DNA from: PALSA-1316 sp964499365
GTDB lineage: Bacteria; Nitrospirota; Thermodesulfovibrionia; Thermodesulfovibrionales; UBA6898
Length of the DNA stretch: 64,000 nucleotides
Reading direction: 5' to 3'
Assembly: GCA_964499365.1 (NCBI GenBank)
Contig: CAZCKU010000003.1
Coordinates: 186,001-250,000 of the forward strand
How positions within the stretch are numbered: the stretch's first letter is position 1; every line of letters begins with the position of its first letter. Shown piece by piece: positions 43,409 through 52,800 of this stretch. The notes beneath the pieces are model-generated. The model searched no databases and was not told where the DNA came from. It saw only the letters and a program-made list of their open reading frames with translations. The translations under genes and the position numbers were made by a program.

Positions 43409-43992
43409 GCCTTCTTTTTCCCCTGGAAGAACTGGCTGCCCTGACCGGGGTAGGCCCGGTACTGAGTCAGGTGAGTCGTGCGCTTCACCGCTGGCCATTC
43501 CTCCGGCCGGGGGTCTGCCCCTTCACGGGCGATGGCCGAAGGAGCAGAATCCAGCAGCGCAGGGCTCGCGTGTATATCGATCCCGCTGACATTCCAGCTG
43601 AACTCGATCGGGATGCCGTTGGGATCAAAGGCATAAATGGAGTGTATGAAACCGTGATCGATCACCTCGGACACCCAAAAGCCGGCTGCATCGATCCGGT
43701 CTTTCAGCTCCAGGAGAATCTCCCGCGTTTCAACGCCGAAGGAGACATGATCAAAGGCGACCGGACCGGAGATCCTCCTGCCATGTTCCTTCTCTTCAAC
43801 CGGGGCAACGCCGGGCCATTCGAAAAAGGCTATCATGTCGCGTTCTGAAATCTCGAAAAAATAATGACGGTACCCGGGCTCGCCGAGTCCGGCTATCAGC
43901 CTCATGCCGAGGAGGTCACGCCAGTAACGGATGGTCCGGTCCATATCTCCGGTCACCATCGCAAGATGATTGACCCCGGTGTATCTGATCAT
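43405..43992 (-). CDS. VOC/glyoxalase-family protein
   Basis: The 195-residue protein has a VOC fold: GVNHLAMVTGDMDRTIRYWR with the metal-binding His at the start, and later VAFDHVSFGVE and FDPNGIPIEFSW with the C-terminal Glu. Enzymes of this superfamily include glyoxalases and ring-cleaving dioxygenases, so the exact reaction is not known. ATG 43992 is chosen; no good ribosome site is present for a longer frame. Confidence 0.82.
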   Translation of the reverse strand: MIRYTGVNHLAMVTGDMDRTIRYWRDLLGMRLIAGLGEPGYRHYFFEISERDMIAFFEWPGVAPVEEKEHGRRISGPVAFDHVSFGVETREILLELKDRIDAAGFWVSEVIDHGFIHSIYAFDPNGIPIEFSWNVSGIDIHASPALLDSAPSAIAREGADPRPEEWPAVKRTTHLTQYRAYPGQGSQFFQGKKKA

Positions 43993-44128
43993 TATAGAGA
44001 GCCCCTTCCCTTCTGTCCGCATCGTCCCCGGGAGATTGAACACCTCCGGTACGTGCTCATGTATAATTATATAATGACCGATGCAGGATTTCCCAGACTG
44101 ATTCTCCGCAGCAGCCTTCTTCAGGCGA

Positions 44129-45166
44129 ATGACCATGCCTAACCCTCTGGGGAACGCTGTCCTCCCCCTGGTCATCGCGATAGGCGCTACCGGCATCCTC
44201 CTGGCCGTCAGGGCAGCGGCCTTCAGGCTGCTGAGACGCTGGGGCGGCAGAACGACCGCGCGGCTGGACGACATCATCATTACGGTGATCGAAACCCCAT
44301 CGGTATACTGGTGCCTTGCGATCGGGCTGTACCTCGGCATTGCCCTCTCCGACCTGCCTGAGAAATATGTCTTCTACACCAGCAAGATCATCCATATCAT
44401 CATCATTCTGTCGATCACTGTTGCAGCGGCAAACCTTGCCGGGAAGATCTTCCGCGACTATGTCAGGCGGTCAAGCCTGCCGGTGCCGACCACCGGGCTT
44501 GCCTATGGCATTATGTATGGATCTATCCTGGTCATCGGTGTCCTGGTCATGCTGAGCGTCCTCGGCATCTCAATCGCCCCGCTGATCACCGCCCTGGGCG
44601 TCGGCGGTCTTGCCGTTGCCCTCGCACTTCAGGATACCCTCTCGAACCTCTTCGCGGGCATTCATATCCTGGTCGAAAAATCCGTCCGTGTCGGAGATTT
44701 CATACGGCTCGAAAACGGGCTCGAGGGCTATATCGACGACATAACCTGGAGGACGACCAGGATACGGATGCCTGCAAACAATATGATCGTGATCCCGAAC
44801 AACAAACTCTCGCAGAGTATCGTGACGAACTATCACCTCCCGGAAAAAAGGCTCATGACGCAGATTCAGGTAAGTGTCGGCTATGACGCCGACCCCGACC
44901 GTGTTGAGGCGGCACTGCTTGAGGAGGCGCGCAAGGCTGCGGCAGACCTGGAATGTATCCTCCGCGAACCAGCTCCGGTCGTCCATCTTTCGCCTGGGTT
45001 CGGGGAGGCCTCACTCGAATTTACCCTGTCAGTCCAGATCAGGGAATTCAGCGATCAGACCCCTGCGCAGCATGAACTTCGCAAGAGGGTCCTGAAGCGG
45101 TTCAGGGAAGAGGGAATCATGATGCCATTCCCGAGGACGGTCTTCATGCGGGAGCATAACGCATGA
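44129..45166 (+). CDS. MscS-family mechanosensitive channel
   Basis: The 345-residue protein has four transmembrane segments and the MscS domain with the pore-lining GVGGLAVALALQDTLSNL helix and the VGDFIRLENGLEGYIDDI beta domain. It would release solutes on osmotic down-shock. The HD gene starts at its stop (4-base overlap). Confidence 0.9.
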   Translation: MTMPNPLGNAVLPLVIAIGATGILLAVRAAAFRLLRRWGGRTTARLDDIIITVIETPSVYWCLAIGLYLGIALSDLPEKYVFYTSKIIHIIIILSITVAAANLAGKIFRDYVRRSSLPVPTTGLAYGIMYGSILVIGVLVMLSVLGISIAPLITALGVGGLAVALALQDTLSNLFAGIHILVEKSVRVGDFIRLENGLEGYIDDITWRTTRIRMPANNMIVIPNNKLSQSIVTNYHLPEKRLMTQIQVSVGYDADPDRVEAALLEEARKAAADLECILREPAPVVHLSPGFGEASLEFTLSVQIREFSDQTPAQHELRKRVLKRFREEGIMMPFPRTVFMREHNA

Positions 45167-45738
45167 GCCGGGACATCGAAATGAAAGGCAGCGTTGACCC
45201 CCTCGCCCTGATCATGAAATATTATCCTCCGGAATCCCTTGCCTATGAGATCCTGGTCGAGCATTCAAAACTGGTCGCACAAAAAGCCCTTGCCGCGGCC
45301 GGCGCGGTCAGTCATCTCTCGCCCGACCTGAGGTTCATTGAAGAGGCAGCCATGCTGCATGACATCGGGATATTCCTCACCGATGCCCCCGGGCTTGGCT
45401 GCTTCGGGGACGAGGAGTATATCTGCCACGGATATCTCGGCCGGGAACTGCTCGAAAAGGAAGGACTCGATGTCCACGCCCTTGTCTGTGAACGGCATAC
45501 CGGGGTCGGGCTGACCATCGGGGACATCGAAAAATACGATCTCCCGCTGCCGCGCAGGGACATGCTCCCCGTATCTCTCGAAGAAAAGATAATCTGCTAT
45601 GCAGACAAGTTTTTCTCAAAGAAGATCGAATCTCTGTCGGTTGAAAAGTCCCTGGAGAAGGTAAGAGCAGAGATCGGCAGATACGGGGCGGAGAACCTCG
45701 GGAGGTTCGAGGAGCTGCACCGGCTTCTTAGTAAATAA
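45163..45738 (+). CDS. HDIG-domain hydrolase
   Basis: The 191-residue protein contains AAMLHDIGIF, a typical HDIG motif, with further His/Asp residues at ICHGYLG and YADKFFS. It may hydrolyse a phosphoester or nucleotide. Its end overlaps the truA end by 11 bases on opposite strands. Confidence 0.85.
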   Translation: MSRDIEMKGSVDPLALIMKYYPPESLAYEILVEHSKLVAQKALAAAGAVSHLSPDLRFIEEAAMLHDIGIFLTDAPGLGCFGDEEYICHGYLGRELLEKEGLDVHALVCERHTGVGLTIGDIEKYDLPLPRRDMLPVSLEEKIICYADKFFSKKIESLSVEKSLEKVRAEIGRYGAENLGRFEELHRLLSK

Positions 45739-46495
45739 GCCTCTCCAGAAACAGCCCCTGGGGCGGAGCGGTGGGCCCGGCCTGGGTCCTGTCGCAGGAC
45801 AGAAGGATCCGGGAGAAATTTTCGGCGGAGGTCTTGCCGCTGCCAACGTCAGCAAGCGTCCCGACAATATTTCTGACCATATGCCGCAGAAACGCGTCCG
45901 CCTCAATCCTGATCCTGATGAAATCCCCCGGAATGGTTGCGGTCATAAAGGCGATCTCCCCCGTTCGTGCTATGTCGAGTGAATTGACATGCCGGACGGT
46001 CGTCTTCGCGCCGCAGCCCGAACCCCTGAAGGCCGAAAAGTCATGTTCTCCCAACAGGGATGTTGCGGCAGCACGCATCAGCTCAAGATCGAGGTCCGAT
46101 GCGATATACCAGAGATACGGGTACAGAAAGGCTGAGCGCACCCGCGTGGTCGAGATGAGGTAGAAATAGCTCTTTCTGATTGCATCGTACCGGGGGTGAA
46201 ATTCTTCAGAGGTTTCTTCAGCAGACAGGATGCGGATGTCGGGAGGCAGCTTTGCGTTCAGGGCACGCCGGAGTATCGCAGGTGGAAGCCCGGATTTCGT
46301 GCTGAATGCGGCAACCTGCCCAAGCGCGTGGACACCGGCGTCTGTCCTGCTGGCCCCGGTCAGCCTGGTATCCTCGCCCGTAATGGATGCAACGGCCGCT
46401 CGCAGGACATCCTGGACCGTCCTTCCCGTCTTCTGGGTTTGCCAGCCCTGGTATCGCGAGCCGTTATACTCAATCAGAAGTTTTATGAAACGCAC
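45728..46495 (-). CDS. truA: tRNA pseudouridine synthase A
   Basis: The 255-residue enzyme has the TruA start YNGSRYQGWQTQ, the catalytic Asp in TGASRTDAGVHALGQ, and the C-terminal FLRHMVRNIVGTL motif. It makes pseudouridine at positions 38-40 of tRNA anticodon arms. Confidence 0.95.
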   Translation of the reverse strand: MRFIKLLIEYNGSRYQGWQTQKTGRTVQDVLRAAVASITGEDTRLTGASRTDAGVHALGQVAAFSTKSGLPPAILRRALNAKLPPDIRILSAEETSEEFHPRYDAIRKSYFYLISTTRVRSAFLYPYLWYIASDLDLELMRAAATSLLGEHDFSAFRGSGCGAKTTVRHVNSLDIARTGEIAFMTATIPGDFIRIRIEADAFLRHMVRNIVGTLADVGSGKTSAENFSRILLSCDRTQAGPTAPPQGLFLERLIY

Positions 46496-46515
46496 GGGAC
46501 AGGGGCCGGCATCTG

Positions 46516-47790
46516 CTAATGGACCGAGCAGGATATGCAGGGATCGTACGACCTGACGAGCATTTCTGCCAGCAGCTCAAGATTTCTGTCCTGCATTCCG
46601 TCAGAGGCGAACTTCGTGGCAAGGGCTTCCAGATCATGCTGGATATTCGCATGGTTCTGGCTCGTGGGAATGACACAGTCGCATTTGACAATATGCCCGG
46701 TCCGGTCAAATTCATAACAATGATAGAGAATGCCCCGCGGCACCTCGACTGCGCCGACCCCGATGCCCGGCCGGGGGGTGACCGGCTGTCGGGGCCCGGC
46801 CCATGCAGATCCCAGCAGGTCGTCGATCAGGCGGATGGATTCCATAACAACATGGACCGCCTCTGCCAGTTGGGCAATGTTGTTCATATAGGGATTATGC
46901 GTGACCGGCGCGAGCCCGAAGGCCGTTGCGACCTCCCGGGCTGCAGGATGAAGAAAGGCGAAATTGTTGTTCACCCGGGCAAGGGCTCCGACGGCAAAGG
47001 ACTCCCTTGAGAGTCTGCTCCACTTGGATGTTGATTGTTCAACAAGATATTCGTTTGTCATCTGCCGGTATTCATGCTCTTTCCTGATAATACCATCGGT
47101 CGACACCAGATCGCCACCAATAAACGGATAATCATTATCGCCCTTGAGTGAAACAAATTCGGTCTCCCTCGCAAAATCAGGGAACCTGAATGTCCTGAAA
47201 ATGTCTGCCGTGGCGTACAGGTCCTTCGCGGAATCAAGCAGCCGGGACCGGAACTTTTCGAGCTCGTCCTTTTCCGGCAGCATCGTAAAGCCTCCGACAA
47301 CCGTCCTCGTTGGATGGAGCCGCCGGCCGCCGATGCAGTCGCACATATCATTGGCAAGAAGCTTCAGCCGTGCAGCCATCCTGACGACATCAGGGTGAGA
47401 CTGAATCAGAGGAAATACACTCCCCACATTCAGAAAATCGGGAGCAGAGAGAAAATAGAGATGCAGCACGTGGCTCTGAAGTGTCTCCATGTGTTTCAGC
47501 AGAGTGCGAAGCTTCCCGGTCTGTTCTGAGGGGACCAGGCCAAAGGCATGTTCTATGGCCCGTATGCTGGCAAGGGTATGTCCGATCGAGCAGATTCCGC
47601 AGATCCTGCCGCAGATCCAGGGGGCATTGTCCCATTTCTTCCCGACGAGCAGCGCCTCAAAAAACCGCGGGGTCTCAACAACCTCCCAGGTGGCCTGCAG
47701 AAGCCTTCCGTCCTTTATGGTGATCTTAATGTTGCCATGTCCCTCAACCCGGGTAAGGTGATGGACATCGATATTGCATGCGACCTTCAT
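46516..47790 (-). CDS. [NiFe] hydrogenase large (alpha) subunit, group-3b-like
   Basis: The 424-residue subunit has the N-terminal ligand motif CGRICGICSIGH (Ni ligands C64 and C67) and ends with DPCISCSVH (C418 and C421), where the stop follows directly after the His. Normal precursors carry a C-terminal extension removed by a protease after nickel insertion; none is encoded here. Gene order and partners fit the heterotetrameric group 3b NAD(P)-linked enzymes. It follows the small subunit with a four-base overlap. Confidence 0.93.
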   Translation of the reverse strand: MKVACNIDVHHLTRVEGHGNIKITIKDGRLLQATWEVVETPRFFEALLVGKKWDNAPWICGRICGICSIGHTLASIRAIEHAFGLVPSEQTGKLRTLLKHMETLQSHVLHLYFLSAPDFLNVGSVFPLIQSHPDVVRMAARLKLLANDMCDCIGGRRLHPTRTVVGGFTMLPEKDELEKFRSRLLDSAKDLYATADIFRTFRFPDFARETEFVSLKGDNDYPFIGGDLVSTDGIIRKEHEYRQMTNEYLVEQSTSKWSRLSRESFAVGALARVNNNFAFLHPAAREVATAFGLAPVTHNPYMNNIAQLAEAVHVVMESIRLIDDLLGSAWAGPRQPVTPRPGIGVGAVEVPRGILYHCYEFDRTGHIVKCDCVIPTSQNHANIQHDLEALATKFASDGMQDRNLELLAEMLVRSYDPCISCSVH

Positions 47791-48611
47791 GTCTTTACCC
47801 CCTTGTCCCGGTCATCAGCGGCAGTGCGAAACGCATCAATATGAGCTGAGAATCCGCCAAAACATTCGAGCCGGTCTATAATGGTCTCCTTCGCAAATCC
47901 GTATTTTTCCATTATGCCGACCATCTGTTTGATATTCATGTCATCCGAAGGGCCCCGGCACCCCCAGCAGCCCGCCCGGTTGTTCGGACACCATGAATCG
48001 CATCCTGCCCGGGTGATCGGGCCAAGACATGGCTCCCCGAGATCGAAGAGACAGACATTGCCGTTAGCCTTGCATTCCATGCACACAGGATAATGGGGAT
48101 AACAGACCTCTTTTCCGATGGCAACCTGAGTAACGATCTTTTCTACCTCTTCCTTCTTGACCGGACAGCCATAGATCCTCAGATCTACCGGGACAACGGC
48201 CTCAAGCGGGCGGGCAGGAGCAGTATCAACAGGATGTTCGCCGTATACTTCCTTCTTCACCCAATCGATGCTGAACCGGTTTTTCAGCTGGTTCACCCCG
48301 CCAAAGCAGGCGCATGAGCCGAACGCCACTAGGATCTTCGCCGACTCCCTGATCTTTTTGAGCCTCCCGACCTCGTCCTGACGGGTAATGCTGCCTTCTA
48401 CAAAGGCGATCTCATAATCGTCAGTCCCTCCGGTCATCCCCTCCCTGAACCTGACGACCTCAACGAGAGCGAGGAAGTCAAGAAGGGTTGCCTCATTATT
48501 GAGAAGCTGCAGCTGACACCCCTCGCACGAGGAGAGCTCAAAAAAGGCAACCTTCGGCCGCCGGACCGGAACGCCCAGATACGTCGCCGGTCTTGCCGGC
48601 AGATCCGCCAT
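47787..48611 (-). CDS. [NiFe] hydrogenase small (delta) subunit
   Basis: The 274-residue protein has the proximal cluster region SSCEGCQLQLL (C29, C32), GSCACFGGVNQ, and further cysteine groups (GEPCLGPITRAGC, CPNNRAGCWGC) for iron-sulfur clusters. It carries electrons between the large subunit and the FAD/NAD(P) subunit. Confidence 0.92.
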   Translation of the reverse strand: MADLPARPATYLGVPVRRPKVAFFELSSCEGCQLQLLNNEATLLDFLALVEVVRFREGMTGGTDDYEIAFVEGSITRQDEVGRLKKIRESAKILVAFGSCACFGGVNQLKNRFSIDWVKKEVYGEHPVDTAPARPLEAVVPVDLRIYGCPVKKEEVEKIVTQVAIGKEVCYPHYPVCMECKANGNVCLFDLGEPCLGPITRAGCDSWCPNNRAGCWGCRGPSDDMNIKQMVGIMEKYGFAKETIIDRLECFGGFSAHIDAFRTAADDRDKGVKT

Positions 48612-48613
48612 GA

Positions 48614-49513
48614 TTATATCGCCTCTTTCAGGTTCATGACGGTCCAGTAATCAAAGACCGGCCCGCTGAGGCAGGTATAGGTCGAGCCGACATTGCAGCG
48701 GCAGCACTTTCCCATGCCGCAGTGCATGCGCCGTTCAAGCGACACAAACATCTTCTGCATCGGGAGATCCTTTGTATTCAGCATGCCGCAGACGAACGTG
48801 AACATGACCGGCGGGCCGCAGATAATCGCATAGGTATTCTGGTAGAAGTCATCTCCCCGCTCAGCAAACATATCCTCAAGGACCTTCGTGATCATGCCAA
48901 CCCGGCCGGTCCATGCAGCGTCAGCCTTATCGACAATGACACTGAGCCGTATATCATCAGCCCGCCACATATCATACTGATAGGTGAACAGCAGGTGTGA
49001 GGGGTCTTTTGTCCCGTAGATGATGTCCACGTTATTAAAACGGCTTCTGTTTTCCTGCACATGGGCTATCGGCGCCCGCAGCGGGGCGATTCCGAGACCT
49101 CCGGCAATTAACAGAATGTTCTGTCCGTGCATCTTTTCCATCGGGAAGCTGGTTCCAAAGGGCCCCCGCAGGCCAACGTGCGTGCCCCGATCCACCCGCG
49201 AAAGAAAAGAAGTGAGACTCCCGGCATTTCTGATACAGAGCTCGACATCACCTCGCCGGGACGGGGATGAGGATATTGAAAACGGGGCCTCACCAATCCC
49301 GGGCAGTTCAAGCATAAGGAACTGGCCCGGCCGGAATTCAAAGCGCTCACGTTCATGAGGGTCGATGATCTGGATCCGGTAGAGGTTCTCAAGATCGGTC
49401 AGCCGGTGGATGCTCGTGATCTCGGCCTTAAAGGTATGCTCAAAGGCTCCGAGATCGTGGCGCCGGTGCTGCTTTTGATCAACAACCCCTGTTAAGGCAA
49501 GCTTAGTGCCCAT
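48614..49513 (-). CDS. hydrogenase gamma subunit, FAD/NAD(P)-binding with 2Fe-2S
   Basis: The 299-residue protein is a ferredoxin-NAD(P)+ reductase-type module: FRPGQFLMLELPG and FSISSSP for FAD, GLGIAPLR for NAD(P), and a C-terminal CGMGKCCRC cluster motif as in dihydroorotate dehydrogenase electron-transfer subunits. It gives the hydrogenase its NAD(P)(H) site. ATG 49513 is inside the end of the beta gene. Confidence 0.92.
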   Translation of the reverse strand: MGTKLALTGVVDQKQHRRHDLGAFEHTFKAEITSIHRLTDLENLYRIQIIDPHERERFEFRPGQFLMLELPGIGEAPFSISSSPSRRGDVELCIRNAGSLTSFLSRVDRGTHVGLRGPFGTSFPMEKMHGQNILLIAGGLGIAPLRAPIAHVQENRSRFNNVDIIYGTKDPSHLLFTYQYDMWRADDIRLSVIVDKADAAWTGRVGMITKVLEDMFAERGDDFYQNTYAIICGPPVMFTFVCGMLNTKDLPMQKMFVSLERRMHCGMGKCCRCNVGSTYTCLSGPVFDYWTVMNLKEAI

Positions 49514-50558
49514 CCTGCACCTTCCCCCCGCGGACACTTGAGACGACTTCCGGCACGGTTATGCCGGCCAGGCAGGATACGCCGCATCTGCCACAGCCGA
49601 CGCAGAGCGATTCTTCATAGGCCTCGACAAAGCCGCGATGCTTGTGATAGTAGCGGTATTTCAGGCGGCTGTGTCGTTCAGACCTGAAGTTATGGCCGCC
49701 TGCAACCTGCGCAAAATCGATAATGTTGCAGGAATAGAGCACCTTGGTCTTTCGGGCATTCAGGAGATCCGGGGCAATACTCTCCTCAATGCTGTAGCAG
49801 TAGCAGGTCGGACAGACCTGCGCACAGGTGCCGCAGGCAAGACATCTGTCCCCCCAGTATTTCCATACGTCCGACTGAAACTCCATATCCAGAATCTTTG
49901 TCAGATCGGTCGTATCGACCGATGCCGTGAACCGCTTACTCTTCTCTTCACCGATCTGCATAAACCTGACATGATCGGCCTCGACCGGGTCTGAGGATTT
50001 AAGCTTCCGTATAAAATTATAGGCGGTATCTGACAGTATCTCGACAAAATACCGGTCTCCGAGATCGGTGATGAACATGTCAAAGCCATGCAGCGCAGTA
50101 TCCGACTCCATTGAACGGCAGAAGCAATGCGGCTGCGGCTCGCAGCCAAGCCCGATGATGAAGACATTCCTTCGCTTTGCGGCGTAATAGGGCATGGGGT
50201 AGACACTGCCCATAAGAACCTTGTCGAGCTTGTTCAGGGCGTTGATGTCGCATGCATGCATGCCGAAGAAGACGAGCGGGGCGTCCATATTGTAGTCAAC
50301 CGTCTTTTCCCAGTCCCGGCCGTTGATGCGGAAGGTGGCCATGTCCTCTCTGTACGGAAGAAAATATCTCTTTGCCGGCAGGGACGTCGTCGTGTAGTCC
50401 AGCGCAATCCGGCCAAAGTCAGTAACATCCCCGAACCCGTAGATCGGCTTGCTGTCGCGGTCGCGGTCGAGCATGACCGGGCCGACCACCCGGTTCTCGG
50501 CCGAGAGGAGATCGAACAGGACCCGCAGCTCAGATCTTTCGATGACCCTGAAGATCAC
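49503..50558 (-). CDS. hydrogenase beta subunit, 4Fe-4S protein
   Basis: The 351-residue protein has two 4Fe-4S motifs, CLACGTCAQVCP and CVGCGRCGVSC, and a CEPQPHCFCRS cysteine cluster in the middle, typical of the beta (HydB/AsrA-like) subunit of group 3b sulfhydrogenases. It starts with GTG after GAGGT and is the first gene of the operon, 95 bases downstream of a promoter. Confidence 0.92.
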   Translation of the reverse strand: MIFRVIERSELRVLFDLLSAENRVVGPVMLDRDRDSKPIYGFGDVTDFGRIALDYTTTSLPAKRYFLPYREDMATFRINGRDWEKTVDYNMDAPLVFFGMHACDINALNKLDKVLMGSVYPMPYYAAKRRNVFIIGLGCEPQPHCFCRSMESDTALHGFDMFITDLGDRYFVEILSDTAYNFIRKLKSSDPVEADHVRFMQIGEEKSKRFTASVDTTDLTKILDMEFQSDVWKYWGDRCLACGTCAQVCPTCYCYSIEESIAPDLLNARKTKVLYSCNIIDFAQVAGGHNFRSERHSRLKYRYYHKHRGFVEAYEESLCVGCGRCGVSCLAGITVPEVVSSVRGGKVQDGH

Positions 50559-50607
50559 AGAGGTACCTCGTATATCGATGCCGGCATGGACCTGTCATCA
50601 TGTCTAA

Positions 50608-50635
50608 AGCATATCAGTATTCACGACAATGTCAA
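50608..50635 (-). promoter_or_regulatory. promoter of the hydrogenase operon
   Basis: On the minus strand TTGACA (50635-50630), 16-base spacer, TATGCT (50613-50608). Confidence 0.5.
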
Positions 50636-50732
50636 AGCGCTGTTTGCCGCGTTGATCCGGTCCTGCTGTCCTGCTCCCTGTCCGGCTAGCACATTTTGGC
50701 GGGAATTTAAGGTATAATATCGGACATCCGGA

Positions 50733-50809
50733 GCCCCCTTAGCTCAGTAGGATAGAGCACAGGTTTCCTAAACCTGGGGCCGCATGTTCGAATCATGCAG
50801 GGGGCACCA
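50733..50809 (+). tRNA. tRNA-Arg(CCU)
   Basis: Acceptor stem GCCCCCT/AGGGGGC, anticodon stem CAGGT/ACCTG with loop TTCCTAA (anticodon CCT) and T-arm GTTCGAATC give a 77-nt tRNA with encoded CCA. A TATAAT box is at 50713-50718. The integrase gene begins its 3' end seven bases after the tRNA, and the tRNA 3' end is the presumed attachment site. Confidence 0.95.
50796..50806 (+). other. presumed attL core (tRNA-Arg 3' end)
   Basis: TGCAGGGGGCA, at the T-arm/acceptor end of tRNA-Arg, is repeated in the same orientation at 57300-57310. The integrase gene adjoins it. Confidence 0.5.
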
Positions 50810-50815
50810 TAAAAA

Positions 50816-51874
50816 TCAAGGAGTTACGGCAACCGCTGTAGCTCCTTTTTTCGCCACTGTCGTAGAATTGTCGTAGTTTTCCAACAAATCCACAACACCC
50901 CTCAAACTTTCTGGGCAGTGATGTGCATACCGCTGAGTCGTGCTGATGTCGTTATGCCCAAGCAGCTTTGCTATTCGATAGAGGTCCACTCCTGCCTGCG
51001 CAAGGCGAGTTGCGAAAGTGTGCCTGAGATCATGAAAGTGAAAGTCCTCAAGCTTTGCATCCTTAACAGCCTTGCTGAAAGCCCTCTCCAGCCGCCGCCT
51101 TAGAATCTTGGTGCCAGTAGAACTCGGGAAAATCAAATCGCTGTGAATATGCCGGGTCCTTAACCTGAACTTAAGAATGTCGAGCGCTGCCGTATTGAGC
51201 GGAATGGTTCGTACCTTGCCGCCCTTACCTTTTACCGTGATAGTTCGCCTGAAAAGGTCTACGTTTAACCGAACAAGGCTAAGCACCTCATCTTGGCGAA
51301 ACCCTGTATTCAGCACAAGCCTGACGATTTCATTCAGGCGGCCCCTGCAATGCGAGAGCAAGGCCTTTTCGTCGTCGATGGTCAACCAGCGGTCCCGGAC
51401 GTTGTTTTCTTTGTCGAACTTGACCGAAGACACTGGATTCAGGGCACACCACCTATAATGCTTAATGGCGACGTTATAGGCGTTTTTTATGAACGTCAGC
51501 TCTCTGTTCACGGTAGCTACAGACTTTTTGGCTGCATACCTCATACGCCGGTAATCGGAAACCATTTCCGGCGTTACTTCAGCAATAAGACACGAGCCGA
51601 AATAAGCACTGATATGCCCTTTCAGAGTTTTGTCCCTGTCCAATGTAGTGCTGGATTTAGTTGTCTTGCGCTCGTCCATATAACGCTCAATCAGATACGT
51701 CACAGTGAAATCCTTGGGCTTCTGGAAATATGAACCGTCAATAATGTCGGCGACAATCTTGGCGTATCTTTCCTCTGCCTGACGTTTGATGCTTGTGTCA
51801 AGGCTTCTCTCAACACGCTTGCCCCTGTGCTGCTTTATCATCCAATAAATATCACCTCGTTTAAATATGCCCAT
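50816..51874 (-). CDS. tyrosine recombinase, integrase of the tRNA-Arg element
   Basis: The 352-residue protein has an N-terminal SAM-like/core-binding domain and a catalytic domain with NTGFRQDEVLSL (catalytic Arg), HDLRHTFATRLAQAG (HxxR) and LLGHNDISTTQRYAH (His and Tyr nucleophile). Its stop is seven bases from the tRNA-Arg end, the usual layout for site-specific integration into a tRNA gene. Its codon and base use is more AT-rich than the hydrogenase genes beyond the tRNA. Confidence 0.93.
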   Translation of the reverse strand: MGIFKRGDIYWMIKQHRGKRVERSLDTSIKRQAEERYAKIVADIIDGSYFQKPKDFTVTYLIERYMDERKTTKSSTTLDRDKTLKGHISAYFGSCLIAEVTPEMVSDYRRMRYAAKKSVATVNRELTFIKNAYNVAIKHYRWCALNPVSSVKFDKENNVRDRWLTIDDEKALLSHCRGRLNEIVRLVLNTGFRQDEVLSLVRLNVDLFRRTITVKGKGGKVRTIPLNTAALDILKFRLRTRHIHSDLIFPSSTGTKILRRRLERAFSKAVKDAKLEDFHFHDLRHTFATRLAQAGVDLYRIAKLLGHNDISTTQRYAHHCPESLRGVVDLLENYDNSTTVAKKGATAVAVTP

Positions 51875-51876
51875 AA

Positions 51877-52173
51877 TTATTTCCCTCCTTTCCTGGGCTC
51901 CGAGGCAACGGTTTCAGCAGTTCTATGGTACCCGGTTTCTGGACCCTTTTTCCACAATTCCATCCATAACTGAATTTCGTCAAGACTGAAACGAACAGGA
52001 GCTTTACGGCCTTTCCCAAATTTGTAGCAAGGTACTTTATTCAACTCAGCCCAGGACAGGATTGTTTTGTAAGACACCCCCATGATTTTACCTACTTCAG
52101 CTGCCGTTACCAGTTGCAGCTGACTCGCTGAAAATGTCGTCGTATCGGATACAGCATCGTCGTACTTCTTCAT
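51877..52173 (-). CDS. MerR/AlpA-like DNA-binding protein, putative excisionase
   Basis: The 98-residue protein has a helix-turn-helix of the excisionase type: VTAAEVGKIMGVSYKTILSWAE, followed by RFSLDEIQLWMELW. It lies two bases upstream of the integrase gene, as Xis genes often do, and would direct excision or control the element's transcription. Confidence 0.75.
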   Translation of the reverse strand: MKKYDDAVSDTTTFSASQLQLVTAAEVGKIMGVSYKTILSWAELNKVPCYKFGKGRKAPVRFSLDEIQLWMELWKKGPETGYHRTAETVASEPRKGGK

Positions 52174-52278
52174 TACAATAAGTCCTTACTACCCAGTTCA
52201 TATCTCTATTTCTACCGCCCCTTATCACAACTGAAGCAATATGCTGTAAAACAGTTTATCGCTTTCAGAAAATATCCT

Positions 52279-52800
52279 CTATGAATTAAGTGCTTGACTT
52301 GCCGCATGCTTTTCGAATTTGGCAGCTATACGCTCACAGGCAGCAATAAATTTTGCACTCGCTATTTTTTGGGCTATGTCAATTATCTCTTCAGCTCGTA
52401 ATTTTAAATCATCAGCTGGCCATGAAGGATTTTCTTTTTTTGCCATGTCGTAAGCTACGGTATTGCCATTAAAATCAGACAGCTTCAATATAGGGTAGTC
52501 TGTAAATTTGTATCCTCTACGCGCCATGAAGTGGGCCACTGTGCTACCATCTGTAAATGCTGTTTTGCTTATATCTGCGCCTTCTTCGAAGAGAGCAATA
52601 ACGCATTTCATTTTTTTGTCAACTTTCATTTTTTCGTCAACGCAAAGTTTATCAATTATGGGAATCCGTTTAACTGTCGCATTTATATTCCCGGTTTCTT
52701 TTATCTCATCAAGCCAAGGACGATATGAGTTGATATCAAGTCCCAGTAAAAACAAAACCATTAGCACTTCATCTACTTCCGCTTTTTTATTAAAAATCAT
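52279..52800 (-). CDS. hypothetical ankyrin-like protein (173 aa)
   Basis: The middle reads like degenerate ankyrin repeats (ADISKTAFTDGSTVAHFMARRG and NGNTVAYDMAKKE), rare for an integrative element. No signal peptide. It overlaps the Rep gene end by 11 bases. Function unknown. Confidence 0.55.
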   Translation of the reverse strand: MIFNKKAEVDEVLMVLFLLGLDINSYRPWLDEIKETGNINATVKRIPIIDKLCVDEKMKVDKKMKCVIALFEEGADISKTAFTDGSTVAHFMARRGYKFTDYPILKLSDFNGNTVAYDMAKKENPSWPADDLKLRAEEIIDIAQKIASAKFIAACERIAAKFEKHAASQALNS

